Assembly (NCBI GenBank): GCA_032768795.1
Contig: CP136490.1
Span: forward strand, 5,394,001 to 5,458,000
Direction of reading: 5' to 3'
Source: Tremella fuciformis
Taxonomy: Eukaryota > Basidiomycota > Tremellomycetes > Tremellales > Tremellaceae
DNA: 64,000 nt
Made by a program: the position numbers and the translations under genes. Shown piece by piece: positions 18,413 to 29,635 of this stretch. Positions within the stretch are counted from its first letter, which is position 1. Each line of letters starts with the position of its first letter. Below the pieces are notes generated by a model. The model ran no database searches. It worked only from the letters and a program-made list of their open reading frames with translations, and was not told where the DNA came from.

Positions 18413-19540
18413 ATGGGTGCTCAAGATAGGCCTCGACTGGACAATGAGGGAAGCAAACGACAGAAGACCCTCGCTATGACCTTGGGGTCTGATCAGCCGG
18501 ATTATCAGAGAGGCGTTGACTATTGGGACACCGTGGACGCTTCTGTTGATGGTGTCCTGGGCGGTTTCGGCAATGGTGTGAGTCAGATCAAGCGCTTAAA
18601 GCAGCAAAACAGAAGTTGATCGGTACAGCCTGTCCCGCACATCGATCAGCTCAGCTCCCGACTTCTGCTTCTACGTCTTCTTCCCCATCTTCATACTTTT
18701 CCCTCTCCGCTGGCATCGGCATCTCACGAGCGACCCAAGCATCGTCTGACCGCATTGGACGTGGGGGCGGGCATCGGGCGAGTCAGCCGGAACGTGCTCA
18801 GCCCACTGTTTGATGAGGTGATCATGATCGAGCCCGTTGCAAAATTCGTCGAGGAAGCATACAGATCAGCCGCAGACGGTCATTGGCGGCATCTTTCATT
18901 CGAAAAGCAGAAGGGCACCTCTCTGCCGCCCAAACGTGTCCATTTTCTACGAGGGTCACTCCAAGATATCGACCTGTCGCGTCCTTGTGCCTCGGCTCAC
19001 TGTGTAGGAGTAGTGTCTGAAGGAGAACTCCCGATCCACTTGCCGGCTGAAATGGTGTATGATGTGTACGTTGCGAAGATTCATGAACTGGGCTGATTTC
19101 TTGCAGGATCTGGTGTCAGTGGTGTCTAGGTACCTCATTTTGATATTGGCATGACCTTCTCGCTGAAAGGAAAGGCCACTTGTCGCACACCGACCTGATA
19201 GTGTTCCTCAGACGGGCACGATCGGCCACACGAGCAGAACCCTCAGACTCGCAGCGGATACCATCCAGTGTTCGGCCCGGCCGGGGTTTCATGGTGGTCA
19301 AGGAGAATGTGTGTGATGATACTACGCAAGGGATGGGAGAGGTGTTCGACGAAGTCGATAGCAGTATCACGCGATCGTCCAAACGATGGCTCCAGGCCTT
19401 CACCGAAGCGGGTCTTCAAGTTTTGGAGGAAGAGTTACAACATGGGATGCCATCCGACTTGTATCCAGTGAAAACGTCAGTATGAGCCCCCTCAGCGCTC
19501 CTACCCCAGCTGATGCGCCGGTAGATGGGTTTTAGGATAG
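18413..19540 (+). CDS. TAE1: Alpha-N-terminal protein methyltransferase (NTMT1/Tae1 family)
   Basis: S-adenosylmethionine enzyme that methylates the N-terminal amine of proteins with an X-Pro-Lys start, including ribosomal proteins in yeast. It begins MGAQDRPRLDNEG. The family block YWDTVDASVDGVLGGFGNG is followed by an intron, PVPHIDQLSSR, the SAM motif LDVGAGIGR (about 18755-18782), then YDVIWCQWCLGHLSH after two introns, FMVVKENV, and DDVDSS-like DEVDSS. The last exon after a 47-nt or so intron gives KTWVLG and the stop at 19538-19540. All motifs of the family are present. An alternative ATG at 18476 would shorten it by 21 residues. Confidence 0.9.
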
Positions 19541-19765
19541 CTCTCGCTCGTCTCGACCCATCTCGCGTAGGCGAGCATGACGGGCGCGCGCAGCAGAAGA
19601 TCCTGGCCATATCATACATGACGAAGAGGTACAACTTGATAGCTGACCTTGGATAATGGACTAATCTTTCGTGCTCTTCACCTTGGACCCGGCTCTAGAG
19701 GTCAAGGCTCGTATGCGGCATACAGCTTCTCCACTATCACAAAGTTGCCGGCTGCATCGTCTCTC

Positions 19766-21121
19766 TCACAACGCCATACGAAGCCGTCGAGCTGGATCAT
19801 GTCTACAGACGATGTGACGAAAACCTTTGCTGTGGTGGCGGATGCTCCGTAAGACGAGTGTGAGTAGCTTAGAGTCAGCCATGCGACGCATTCCCGTTTG
19901 ACCTACGTGGTCCATCCTGCTTGGCCAAGCTGCTTGAAGCCGTCGCGCTGCTGCCTGGTTGCGATGATAATCGACTGCTCCGACCATGATCCTGCTTGGT
20001 ATGGCGTCCGCGAATGGAGCAAACGGAAACTCCAGGAGCCTGAGTCGTCGATGCCGCGTAGCCTGGCTCGAGGTGCATACGGGAAGTAGGGCAACTCCGT
20101 GACTGCGAGTTTAGCGATTCGTCTCAGGCTCACTTGCAACATGGCGGACCTGGTTCATCGGGCCGTGCCCTCAGTACAGAGGTGTCCTTGGCCAGGGACT
20201 GACGTTGTACTGGTGTTCCAGAGGATGTGCTTGGCTTGCACGCGTGTGCGGACTGCTGAGGGGCATGCGGATCAATGCCAGTCTGATTGGTTGCAGATAC
20301 GGTGGCTGTTTGCTCGCTTTTCACATCCTGAGGACTCGAGCTTAGTCCATCGGACCCGGACTCAGATGAGTATTTCCATCGCAACGCTTGCATCGCTCCG
20401 TTGATCTGATCCACATCGAAGATCGGCTCGGGAAGCAGTGGCTGAGCAGCAGATTTCTCGCCAGCGGCCTTCATTGATGTGTCATGACGGACGAGCTGCT
20501 TTGAAGTATTGCCGTTAGCGACCGAGTTCTGCACTGCGATCGCCGGCCCATGAACAGCACGATGTTCAGCCTCCCGATCAGCTCTGATGGTGGCTTGACT
20601 ACTTCACCTACAACATGCTTGCTGTGAAGTGTATCCGTCAGATGATTGAAGCTCTCGCAGAGTCGTTCCAGGTCGAGATGCAGTTGAGTCCAGTAGCTCG
20701 GTGAAGCTGGCAAAGCGTCCAGCCTGTGCTTCACGGAGTTAGGCAGGTCTGGCGCACGATCCTGTATCGCTTTCAAATGAGGGAGAAGGCTTTGAGCTGA
20801 CTCCCTCAGCATGATTCTCCGCAATTCGTCACCGCTTTGTCTGAGAGACGATTCGTTTGAGGACAATTGCGATCCGAGACGGCACTCAAGGTCGGCAATG
20901 GCGTTGACGATCCGGGTAGAAGCAACGTCGACATCCCGCGAGATTCTGCTCTTCCTACCGAGCCGAGTCAAAGCGGTCCGAGCGAGTATGGCCGAGGATG
21001 CGAAGATGGCCCCGGCCGATGCGCCCAAGGCAGCTATCGTCACGAATGGGTAAGCAAGAGCAAAGTCTCGCATAGTCGATGGGATTATCTGTGACTGCCG
21101 ACGTATGTTCGGCGTTGCCAT
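19766..21121 (-). CDS. Unknown protein with one N-terminal membrane segment
   Basis: No family recognised. From ATG 21121 the first exon has a hydrophobic stretch (FALAYPFVTIAALGASAGAIF, about residues 20-45), then a helical, possibly coiled region rich in Arg, Glu and Leu (about residues 45-140). A splice around 20560-20620 leads to a Ser/Gln-rich exon (to about 20135). Short introns (31 nt with GTGAGC..CGCAG; 39 nt with GTAGGT..CTAAG) would extend the frame to a stop at 19766. The first exon is well supported. The C-terminal half is tentative and may end at 20130 instead. A mitochondrial inner membrane or ER protein is possible. Confidence 0.5.
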
Positions 21122-21634
21122 GTGGGTGTGTAGTGTCTCTCTTGATTTGGGCGCATTTCCGCGCACTGAAGGTCAACTGACTGTTGTTCGACAGCTGATG
21201 CCGAAACGCCCACCAACAGGATTGAGTGATCCATGAGTGATCGATGCGGAGCACGCGTTCTCTTCGGGCGATGATGTCCCCGAGGTCTGTGGCTCGTCAG
21301 CCTCCAGCTGATGGCGCGAGATGGGCATGTCTGCCAGGCAGACTGTGGTCGCCGATGAGCGATGGGAAACGAATCGTGATGGTGCAGGAGCGAGCGGTAT
21401 GACGAGAGAACAATAGCAACAACGTAGATCCTTTCCGGCGAACCAGGTTCCGGAACAGCCGTTCTTTAACAGCCGCCACAACCTCTGATCCATGGATGCA
21501 TTGAAGTTATGGAGTGGAGATTGAAGCTCTCGTGCAAATATGTGAAGTGAATCCTATGCTTGTGGGAGTGGTGGTTTAGTCTAGATTGAACGGTACTCTG
21601 GGTTCGTATCCCCCTCACCATTGTGCTTCTTCCT
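21122..21634. other. Intergenic region
   Basis: 513 bp between the CLU1 stop and the start of the unknown membrane protein, both on the minus strand. An open frame of 106 codons at 21173-21493 has no family resemblance and no splice support. Nothing else is seen. Confidence 0.4.
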
Positions 21635-24600
21635 TCAACGCTTTGAACCTGTCCGACGTTTGCCCCTCATGGCATTCTTACCGCGCTTCACTGCACCATG
21701 TCCCTGGATGTACTGAACAAGTGCGTCGAGGTCTTGCACTCTCTCAGGCTGAGTGTTTGAGGAGACGTCATGATCGTGCGCCGGCGTACCGTCACCTTCG
21801 TGACTGTTACGCGTTGGTGTTGGCGGCGGAACAGCATCGGGGTTCATCAGTCGCATCCGTTCCTTGCTGCGAAGGCCATTTAGTTTCGTTGCGGTCGGTA
21901 TTGGGCTCATCCCTGGACCTGAAACTTGGGCATGGAAGGTCCGTTCATCTGTTCTGTGTTGATCGATGCTGACGATAACCGCTTGCAACAGCTCGACGTT
22001 CTTTTCCGCCTCCCGCACTTGAGGATGTTCAGGACCGAGGCGGGCCTGATAGATGCCCAGAGCCCGTTTTGCAGTGTCTAGAGCTGTTGCAATATCACCG
22101 AGCAGAAAGTGCACTTGGGTAACTTGTTGTAGCGAATGAGCCGTGTTGATGTTGTCGGGACCGAAGATTTCTTCAGTCAGGCTGGAGGCTTGTTGAAGCA
22201 GGACCAGAGAAAGAGCGGGCTCTTTTGCGCTCTGTAGTATGACGCCGATGTTGCTCTGCTTTTTGAGCCAGGTATCGCTATTGTGTGACTTACCATGATG
22301 TTGATCAACTCCGGATGCTGGCCTCCGTAAACCACATCCCAGATAGACAAAACATGACGGAATAAGCGAAGACTCGATGTAGTGTTTCCTGCCAGATTCT
22401 CCAACATTGCCAGGTTGAAGTAATAGTTGGCTGTCTGACTGTCCCAGATTCCAAGAGTGCGCTCCGCAATGATGCAGGCTTGACGTTGAAACCTGAGAGC
22501 GGGTCCTAAGTCGATGGGTTGCAAGCCATTCTCGGTCTCTGAGGGCGTCGATGCGGCTTGCATCTGTTGCAGGGATCTGGCTCGAGCAACCTGATGGACG
22601 AGACTCGAATAAGAGTTGAAAGCCGCCGCAACCTCTGGGTGAATCAGGGAATGGATCGACTGGTACAGCTGGACAGCTTCGAGGAGGACGTCAAGACCAT
22701 TGTCCACATCACCTTTGCTGATCATCATTCGTCCAGCTTCGAAAACATCTTCGGCGACTCCAACGGACGGAGAAGTTGACTTGACTATCGGAACGATCGT
22801 GAGTATGTCACTGGGCGTAAAAATTGGCTTCGAGCTTGAAGATCTTGGGTGGTCTGGACTGCTAGCTTCATCGAAAGTGTAGTTCTTCTGCGCCAGTTGA
22901 AAACCGAATCGAGTAGCCAGTTCCCGCAGTAGCTGTGGTCTTCGCAACGACAGCCAATCATCAGTCGATATCGACCAACGGAACCGCTCGCGAGTATGCC
23001 TCATAATATCGTCACGAACAGTGAAGGGCGTGAGTCGTACATAACCCGGTTGGGTGCCGATGCCGGACGGCAGGATGGGCTGGAATTGTGCGATCGGAGA
23101 GTCTGCTGAGGATCCGAGGAGGCAATTGAGGAAGTGAGAAATTGCACAGGCGGCGTGTTCAGGAAGCAAACCGAGGATAACATCGCGCAGGATGTGGCGC
23201 GATGAACGTAGCACCATCTCCTGTAGAATGATTACCTGCTCGTAAGGGTCATTCACGAAGGCTGTGAGAGCATACTTGGAATGGTTGAAGTAGCGCGAGC
23301 TCCTTTGCGGTTTCCGTCGAATTTTGCGCTCGTTGCGCTACCTGACTGAGGAGATGACCCAGATATCTCATATTGATACCCCTGCCGTGCAATATGCGAG
23401 TCAGGGCTGCCCCATCCATGATGCCTTGGATAGTGCCACTCAATACGTCGTCCACCAAGGTCGGAATGGCGGAAGAACGCAAGAATGAGGAAGCTTCCCG
23501 CACTGCCCGAATCTCGGCCCGCGTCTCGTCGAATCGAGCTGCGATCTCCTGCTGTGTGTTCGACTCCCTGCCATTTTTGGATGGCGGTTGGTCCACGAAG
23601 GCGTCCATATCAAACGACAACGCAAATTGTGCAGCTGACCCAAGCTTGGGGTCTGTTGACGAGTCCCGAGTCGGTTCGTGGAAGACGTCCGGTTTCTCGA
23701 TCCCATCGGTCTCAGTCGTCGAGCTGTGTTCGGCGCCATTTGTCGAGTCGTGAGTGCTATCGGTTTGTGTCCTGGTTGATTTGGCTGAAGACCAACGGCG
23801 AAATTCCGTTTCCCAGAAAATGTCAAGGAGCTCTGGGCGAAGGAGCGTGACTCGATGCGGATACTGGATTATTTCGTCAGTTGCCGCGTTGAGTACTCCC
23901 GCGCGATAATCGTGCTCCAACCACTCGATGTCCACTGGACATAGTCTCGGGAGATCCAGCGCGTAACGGCGACCATCTGTTCCCTTTAATATTTTCACGT
24001 CCAAGCTTGTGTAGAACTGTCGCTCGATCCCTGTAGAGTCAAGCGCGGTGTGCGCTGCTGATCTGCATACAGCTGCTAGCCGTGCCAGTAAATTGTGAGC
24101 GATCGGCTCCCAATGCAGCGACGAAGGATCTTCGGAATCTGAGCCGTAGACGATCAAAGGGTTGTCTAAAGTTTGAGCACTTCCGGCATCGGGAATTGCG
24201 TTGCAGGGCGGCTGCTCAGTGTTTGAGAGTTCGACCCAGTCGAGCTTGTCGTTTTCGAGCAAATGGTCTCCCGCAGGTGCGGGCGTGAGTGTTGGTGTAG
24301 ACCTTCCATCCGGAGGGACATCCTCCCTATGCCTAACGAAGATCCCGGGCAACACACTTTGGCAAACCCAGCGCACGCCAAGCCAGTCGATCACTGTGTG
24401 TCCTAACGTATGCAGCCCCTCAATATCGATTTTGTTGAGAAGTCGTACTCCTTCGGCGTCTTTTCCGTGCGAGGCAAATGCAGCTGCATCACCGCCCAGA
24501 TGAGCGTAAGCGTCGATGGAATCAACAGCCTTTGTTACGAAGATGTTGCTGACAAGCCACATGTGCGCGCTGACGTGCTCATTAGGGTTCAAGGGAGGTG

Positions 24601-26279
24601 TGCCGTTTCGCTGATCAGTCAGTACAACTCAATTTTAAGACCAATCGATGCCCACCAGTATGTTTGTGACTGCACGGACCGATGCTGTGGTGAAATCCGC
24701 CCATGTGCGCTGGGCCAGGCGTTCGCGGAAGACGCGATCTTGCACACCTTCTTTCGGAAGCTCCTTGATGCCTTGTATATCCTCATTCCAATCTCGCGCC
24801 CCATCCAGTCCATCTGCAGAAATCGCACCTGTTTGTAGAAAAGCGAGTTGTGTTCCGAGAAGATCGGGAACGGCCGAGACCTTGGACCCGGGAACTAGCC
24901 ATGGGAACGCTGGGAGACTCTGAGGTATCGTTGGATGAGTCGCAGGATCCGTCTGCGCCGCAGAGGTGAAGAGACCGAGCTTGAAGAATGACTCAGAAAA
25001 CCGTGCTGACAGATGATGTAGCAAGTCGTAGAATGAATGGAAGGTGGGACATGGTGCTCCATCCGAGCTGACAGTCGGTGAGGGATCGAAGTTGCTGGGA
25101 GTGCTCTTGGAAGCGTACCATCCGCGATTGCAGCATATGAGGACAAGTGCTTCGCCCTCCAAAAGAGTGACTTGGAGATACATGACGTGACCTTGCTGTC
25201 GATGATGAGGTGTTGGCGGGTTAAAAGGCGACAAGTAGACAGAGCGGACGCATGTCTCGGTGTGCGGTGTGGGAGAGGCGCATGGTAGCTGATCGAGACG
25301 GACCCGCCGAGATGGTGACCAGCCCATAAAAGGGTTGTCATCGGCCGTCACTTCCCGCTTGACAGCAAAGGTTTCCTTCTTTCCTGCTTTGCCCTTTCGG
25401 CCCGACGGCAAAGCTATGCGCTTTTCGCTATAGCGAGGCTGATCCTCAAGAAGAAATGCTGCGGATCCGTCCAGAACACAAGACATGATGGTAGAGCCGG
25501 CATTGATGCCCATCAGATCGCTGGCATTTGACGACACACCTCGGTGCGGGTACAATAGATCGAAGAAGCGAAGGAGCGTCTGCCGCGCATGGAAGTCGGA
25601 CCATGGTTCTGCTTGATCAGATGATAGTCCCGGATCCAAAACAAGGTCCCACCTGTGATCACCTCGAACACATGATCATCAAGGCCTCCCTGCACATCAC
25701 TGAAGATATCCTCGACTTCAACCCAATCTCCTAACACAGCTCCTTCGTAGATTGCTTGGCCTTCTTTGCTCGTACCGAGGCGTCGACCGGTTTGCTTCGA
25801 GCCGCTCGTATCCGTGGAAGTATCCAACCGATGATCTTTGGAAGATTCAGCGGGCGCCGTGGCCCGCACTCGCAAGGAGAACGGACCCAACCAGTAACCT
25901 CCTGGCCACTCGGCAATGCTCAGTTTGATATCTTGCACGGTCTCATGAGGCTGAATGATCACTCGAAGTGATGTGAATCGCGGATTCGCAGCGTCTTGGA
26001 CTGTCCGGGGATGAATTGGCGGGGGGACGTTCACGGTGACCGATCCGACGATCGCTACTCTGCATCAGCCTGTTCCGTGTTTACGTCCACGATGAGACTG
26101 ACTGGAAGGCTGCGCCTGGCTCGATGTCGCCTCATGGATACTTTCGGCCATCTGGTCCGATAGCGTGCCCAAGTCTCCTCGTCTTCAGCACCTATGGTGT
26201 CCCAGTCGATGGTACCGAAATTCAGCCCATGGCACACGTACTCATGAGCGATTCGGCGATCACCGCCGATGCCAGACAT
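21635..26279 (-). CDS. CLU1: Clustered mitochondria protein CLU1/TIF31 homologue
   Basis: Large cytosolic protein that binds mRNAs of nuclear-encoded mitochondrial proteins and controls mitochondrial distribution; in yeast also recovered with eIF3. About 1,350 residues in at least six exons. The N-terminal CLU-N region has TVNVPPPIHP (about 26030) and VQDIKLSIAEWPGGYW. The middle region contains DWNEDIQGIKELPKE (about 24790). The CLU domain core is LNPNEHVSAHMWLVSNIF (about 24590), and TPR-like repeats run about 22320-22750 and 21960-22110. The first exon is inferred: ATG 26279 with a GTACGT..GATGCAG intron to 26060 restores the frame, since no ATG precedes the CLU-N block in its own frame. 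The intron between 24592 and 24635 joins the blocks cleanly. Confidence 0.88.
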
Positions 26280-27176
26280 AACGGAAACAGACGGAAGCAT
26301 ATTTATCGGCTTTCTGCCACGTCAGTGAAACCCAACCCAACCCGGCTGCCTACCCCTTTCGGATCGGCACACCCGGACTACAAGGCACGACACGTTTCTC
26401 GGCTCTTGTCTGGAGTGAGTCACCCCTTGGACTTCCCTTCCCAGTCGGAGGTTCAAAATGGCTGTTCGGGCGACTGGTGTTTCCACTTCCGGAATCCAGG
26501 CGGACTAATTACGTTATTCCAGCTTCGGCGCGGGGATCTGGTCCCGCCGCTCGGTGATCGTCTCGGGTGTCTCTCCTGGACGTACACATCGGAAGATCCC
26601 TGAGAAGATTGAGCCACCCTTGTGCGAGGCAAGGTTTTTGCCCAACTCTCGCCTTTGAACGCGATTTTACGCTCGACCTGACTCTGTCTCGGATGCGGCG
26701 ATTTCATCAGCATCCTCTTCAAGCTCGTGACCCAGGGGATCTTGGACGCATGCAGGAATCTCCAGCACGTTGTAGCGTATGCGATCCGACGCCGCCGCCT
26801 TGGCGCTCACTCGTCGGATCGAGCGCATTCGGTGTCCTGAGCCGCTGAGACACTGTTGCCTCATGGCCCTTGCAATCCAAGGTGTCTACGGCTCGACACA
26901 TGACCTCGACGGCACACCTGACTTCCCATAGCGCCCAGGCCCGCCATCTGGGTACCGCCGCGCTGCATGGCGGCGAGTATGCCACGATAAACTCGTCCGA
27001 TTCAAAGCACCCCCCCGTTATGCCATGCAAATCTATAAGCACCCTCAGCGTCTCGACTCTCCAGAACCGCTCTTTCGCATTTATCTCTGACAATCTTCTG
27101 ATCGACATCGAGCATTCGTGATCTTTCCTCCCTACGAGCATCGACCACTCGAACGTCACGCGAGGAACCTCTCGCC
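26280..27176. other. Divergent intergenic region
   Basis: About 900 bp between the CLU1 start (minus) and the CPL1-like start (plus). A 146-codon open frame on the minus strand (26719-27159) shows no family features and overlaps the likely promoter. I see no RNA gene. Confidence 0.4.
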
Positions 27177-28158
27177 ATGCCGTGGCTCCTCTTGCTTCTG
27201 GCCTTCTTAGGTCATCACGCCAGAGCCCTCACTCAAAGTCAAATCCAAGCCTGTGCCAACTCCGTCGACATTGAGAACTTCGATACCGAACCCACATATT
27301 CGACAACGGACACCTCCGGATATTCCGTGTCGTATACGTACTCATCAACTCTCTGCTACACGAACGGTCAGGTACCTGTTATTAGCATATACCTGGAAGA
27401 TCTCGATTCCTCGACGACTTACTCCTGCCCCGTGTCGCAGTTTGGAACCTCTGGCGTTCTGAGCTCGACATGCTCAACTACCAAGTCAGCGCCATCCCTC
27501 CGACTTCGCCGCCTTGCTGACTTTGCAGGGGTACCATCGCCACCGCAGCCGAGAATGGTGACCCAGACTGTCAGTAGCCCCCTATATTGGGCGATAAACA
27601 CATTCGCTGATTACTGAAGGGGGTATCTTCCTTCGTTTAGGGGCCAAGCCTACCTTCTATACTATCGAGAACGACTTTACCGTTGATTATGTGGATGGGT
27701 CGACGGCCAGTGGCGGATCTAGGAAGCGACGCCGAGCCTTGCAGGATGCCCTAGAGAGGGGTTTGCCGGTGCCGAAGCCCTCGCTGCTCGAAGTCAAACG
27801 CCGTTGCCCTGGAGGCTTCTCGTTCTGTCGCGCAGAAAGTGCAGCCGGGTTCGAGTGTGTCGACACCATGAGTGATGTGTCAGGTCAGGACGCGCCGAAG
27901 AGAGCGAGATACGGTCACTAAAACTCAGCGTGCGGTGCTTGTCCCTTCTCGCCTGAAACGCAAGATTGCACTTCCATCAGCGGCTCCAATGAGGTCGAGT
28001 GTCAGCTTGGTCAATGTGTTGGTGCGTATCCGTCACTTCTCTCACTGGCCAATTTCCTCTAACGGATAGTTCTCTCCTGCGACAAGTATCACGAGCTCAG
28101 CCAGGATGGGCGATCGTGCGAACCTAACGGGAAACAAAAGCGCTCGATATACACTTAG
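27177..28158 (+). CDS. Secreted CPL1-like cysteine-rich protein
   Basis: The signal peptide (MPWLLLLLAFLGHHARA) is followed by a Ser/Thr/Tyr-rich segment and a dibasic region (RKRRR, about 27720). A C-terminal Cys-rich domain in several exons reads CPGGFSFC, then FECVDTMSDVSACGACP, DCTSI, VECQLGQCVVLSCDKYH and RSCEP. This cysteine order fits the protein CPL1-like domain of basidiomycetes, whose founding member is a secreted capsule-linked effector of Cryptococcus. Introns near 27505-27548, 27560-27642, 27884-27928 and 28021-28071 have GT/AG ends and keep the frame. The function here is unknown; cell-wall or capsule work or a host-contact role is inferred only from the family. The dibasic site may be a Kex2 cleavage point. 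Confidence 0.78.
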
Positions 28159-29635
28159 CATCATCAGACCACAACGGACATTAGATACCTAGACGAGACT
28201 TCGATACGACCAGCCGCGTTTCACGACATTTTGGGCAGCAGTCAAACACCATGCATCAGGGATGTTTTGGATGAGTCTCGTCCAAATGAACGAATGATCA
28301 ATGAGGGCGTAGATTGGCGGAAAATCAGCTACTTAACGGACCGCCGGCCTCAGCTAGAGCCGCTTGCAGACACAGCCACCAGAATTGGGTTCGTCACACA
28401 TGTGAATCTGATTGTCTGGCAGCGAACGTTAGAGTCGCTCATGAAGTCGCAATCATTCAGTGTGTGCGTTGCCGGACGATGTGCCCCACAGACATGAGTT
28501 CGGAAAGAGTGGGGCTCTTTCGAGCAGTGAGTGTCTCATAGGCGAGCCGCCTGCCGCGAACCCCTGTGCAACTCATCAGTCGGCCCAGCCACCGTCCTTC
28601 ACTAGTGACATTGCTGGCTTATATTTCGACTCCACGGCTTCATGGACGGTGTATTTCAGTCTTAGGATTGCGCTTGGGAATTCGCAGATGAGATCCGGGT
28701 AGTTGTCGTTTGTTGCTCTTGTCTGTTGTGCTTCTTATGTACTCGTATTGTGGCGTGCACTGCATCACTGCGTCCCTCTAGGACCTTTCTGGCACTTACT
28801 GCTCGAATGAGCCGGGTCACCGCGTCTCACTTTATGAACGATGATGATCTCTCCCCATCTGCGTGTAAGGATGAAATCAGAGGCTCTTGTTGACCCTTTT
28901 GGTTTAGATACGGGCCAGGAGGCAAACACCACATCCCCCATACTCCGATCAAGAATGGTGTGGGGTTCGCCTACGTCTGTCTAGATGCCGGAGAGATAGA
29001 TTCCACCTTCTAAAGTGAAAAGCCAACGCCGGCCTGCGATCCCTGCCGTGCCGCGCTTACTCAGTCACTCCGAAGCGAGGCGTGCCCCAAAACCGGTGGC
29101 CCTTTCGATGATACCGAAACCCATGATTATTGGGATATTGAACTACGTCATTACGGTAGTAGCCGACTACCTGTGAGAACTCTACATATACAGACGGAGA
29201 AAGAGTGGATACTCTCTTCGAAGAATGTATTATTTATCTTCCACCTGGTAACTCATCCTGGCATATCTATTGACTAGCAAGGCAGTCACTCACATACCAA
29301 CCCGTGTTCACCGATCACGACACAAAATAAGTATAATAAAGCCCGTATCATCATATTCGAACCAAGCTTTGCTTTCGGCGCTGAACTCGCATTGGCCGGT
29401 ATCGAGACCAAGGTTTGCTAGTGTTGCCCATCTGCTACGTCAAGACTTGCGCAAGAGTACCAGAGCCGACGCGTTGCCATTGTCCAGCTGTGATCCGGCA
29501 AAGCAAGGACAAAGTGACAGCGGTGACTCGGATATCTGTCAGATTACAATTCGCATCGTGTCCGGCACGAGAACGCTCACCCAGCCTGCGAAACGATTCT
29601 CCTGCTCTATCACAGTGGGTCCTACTGGGCGACTC
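28159..29635. other. Gene-poor interval, about 1.5 kb
   Basis: No ORF with splice signals or a family match on either strand. The 241-codon plus-strand frame at 29270-29995 overlaps, and is antisense to, the decarboxylase C-terminus, so I treat it as a shadow. A non-coding RNA or a lost gene cannot be excluded. Confidence 0.4.

Noticed and set aside
26719..27159. 146-codon minus-strand frame between CLU1 and the CPL1-like gene
   Set aside because: No family resemblance, no splice signals, and it covers the promoter of the CPL1-like gene.
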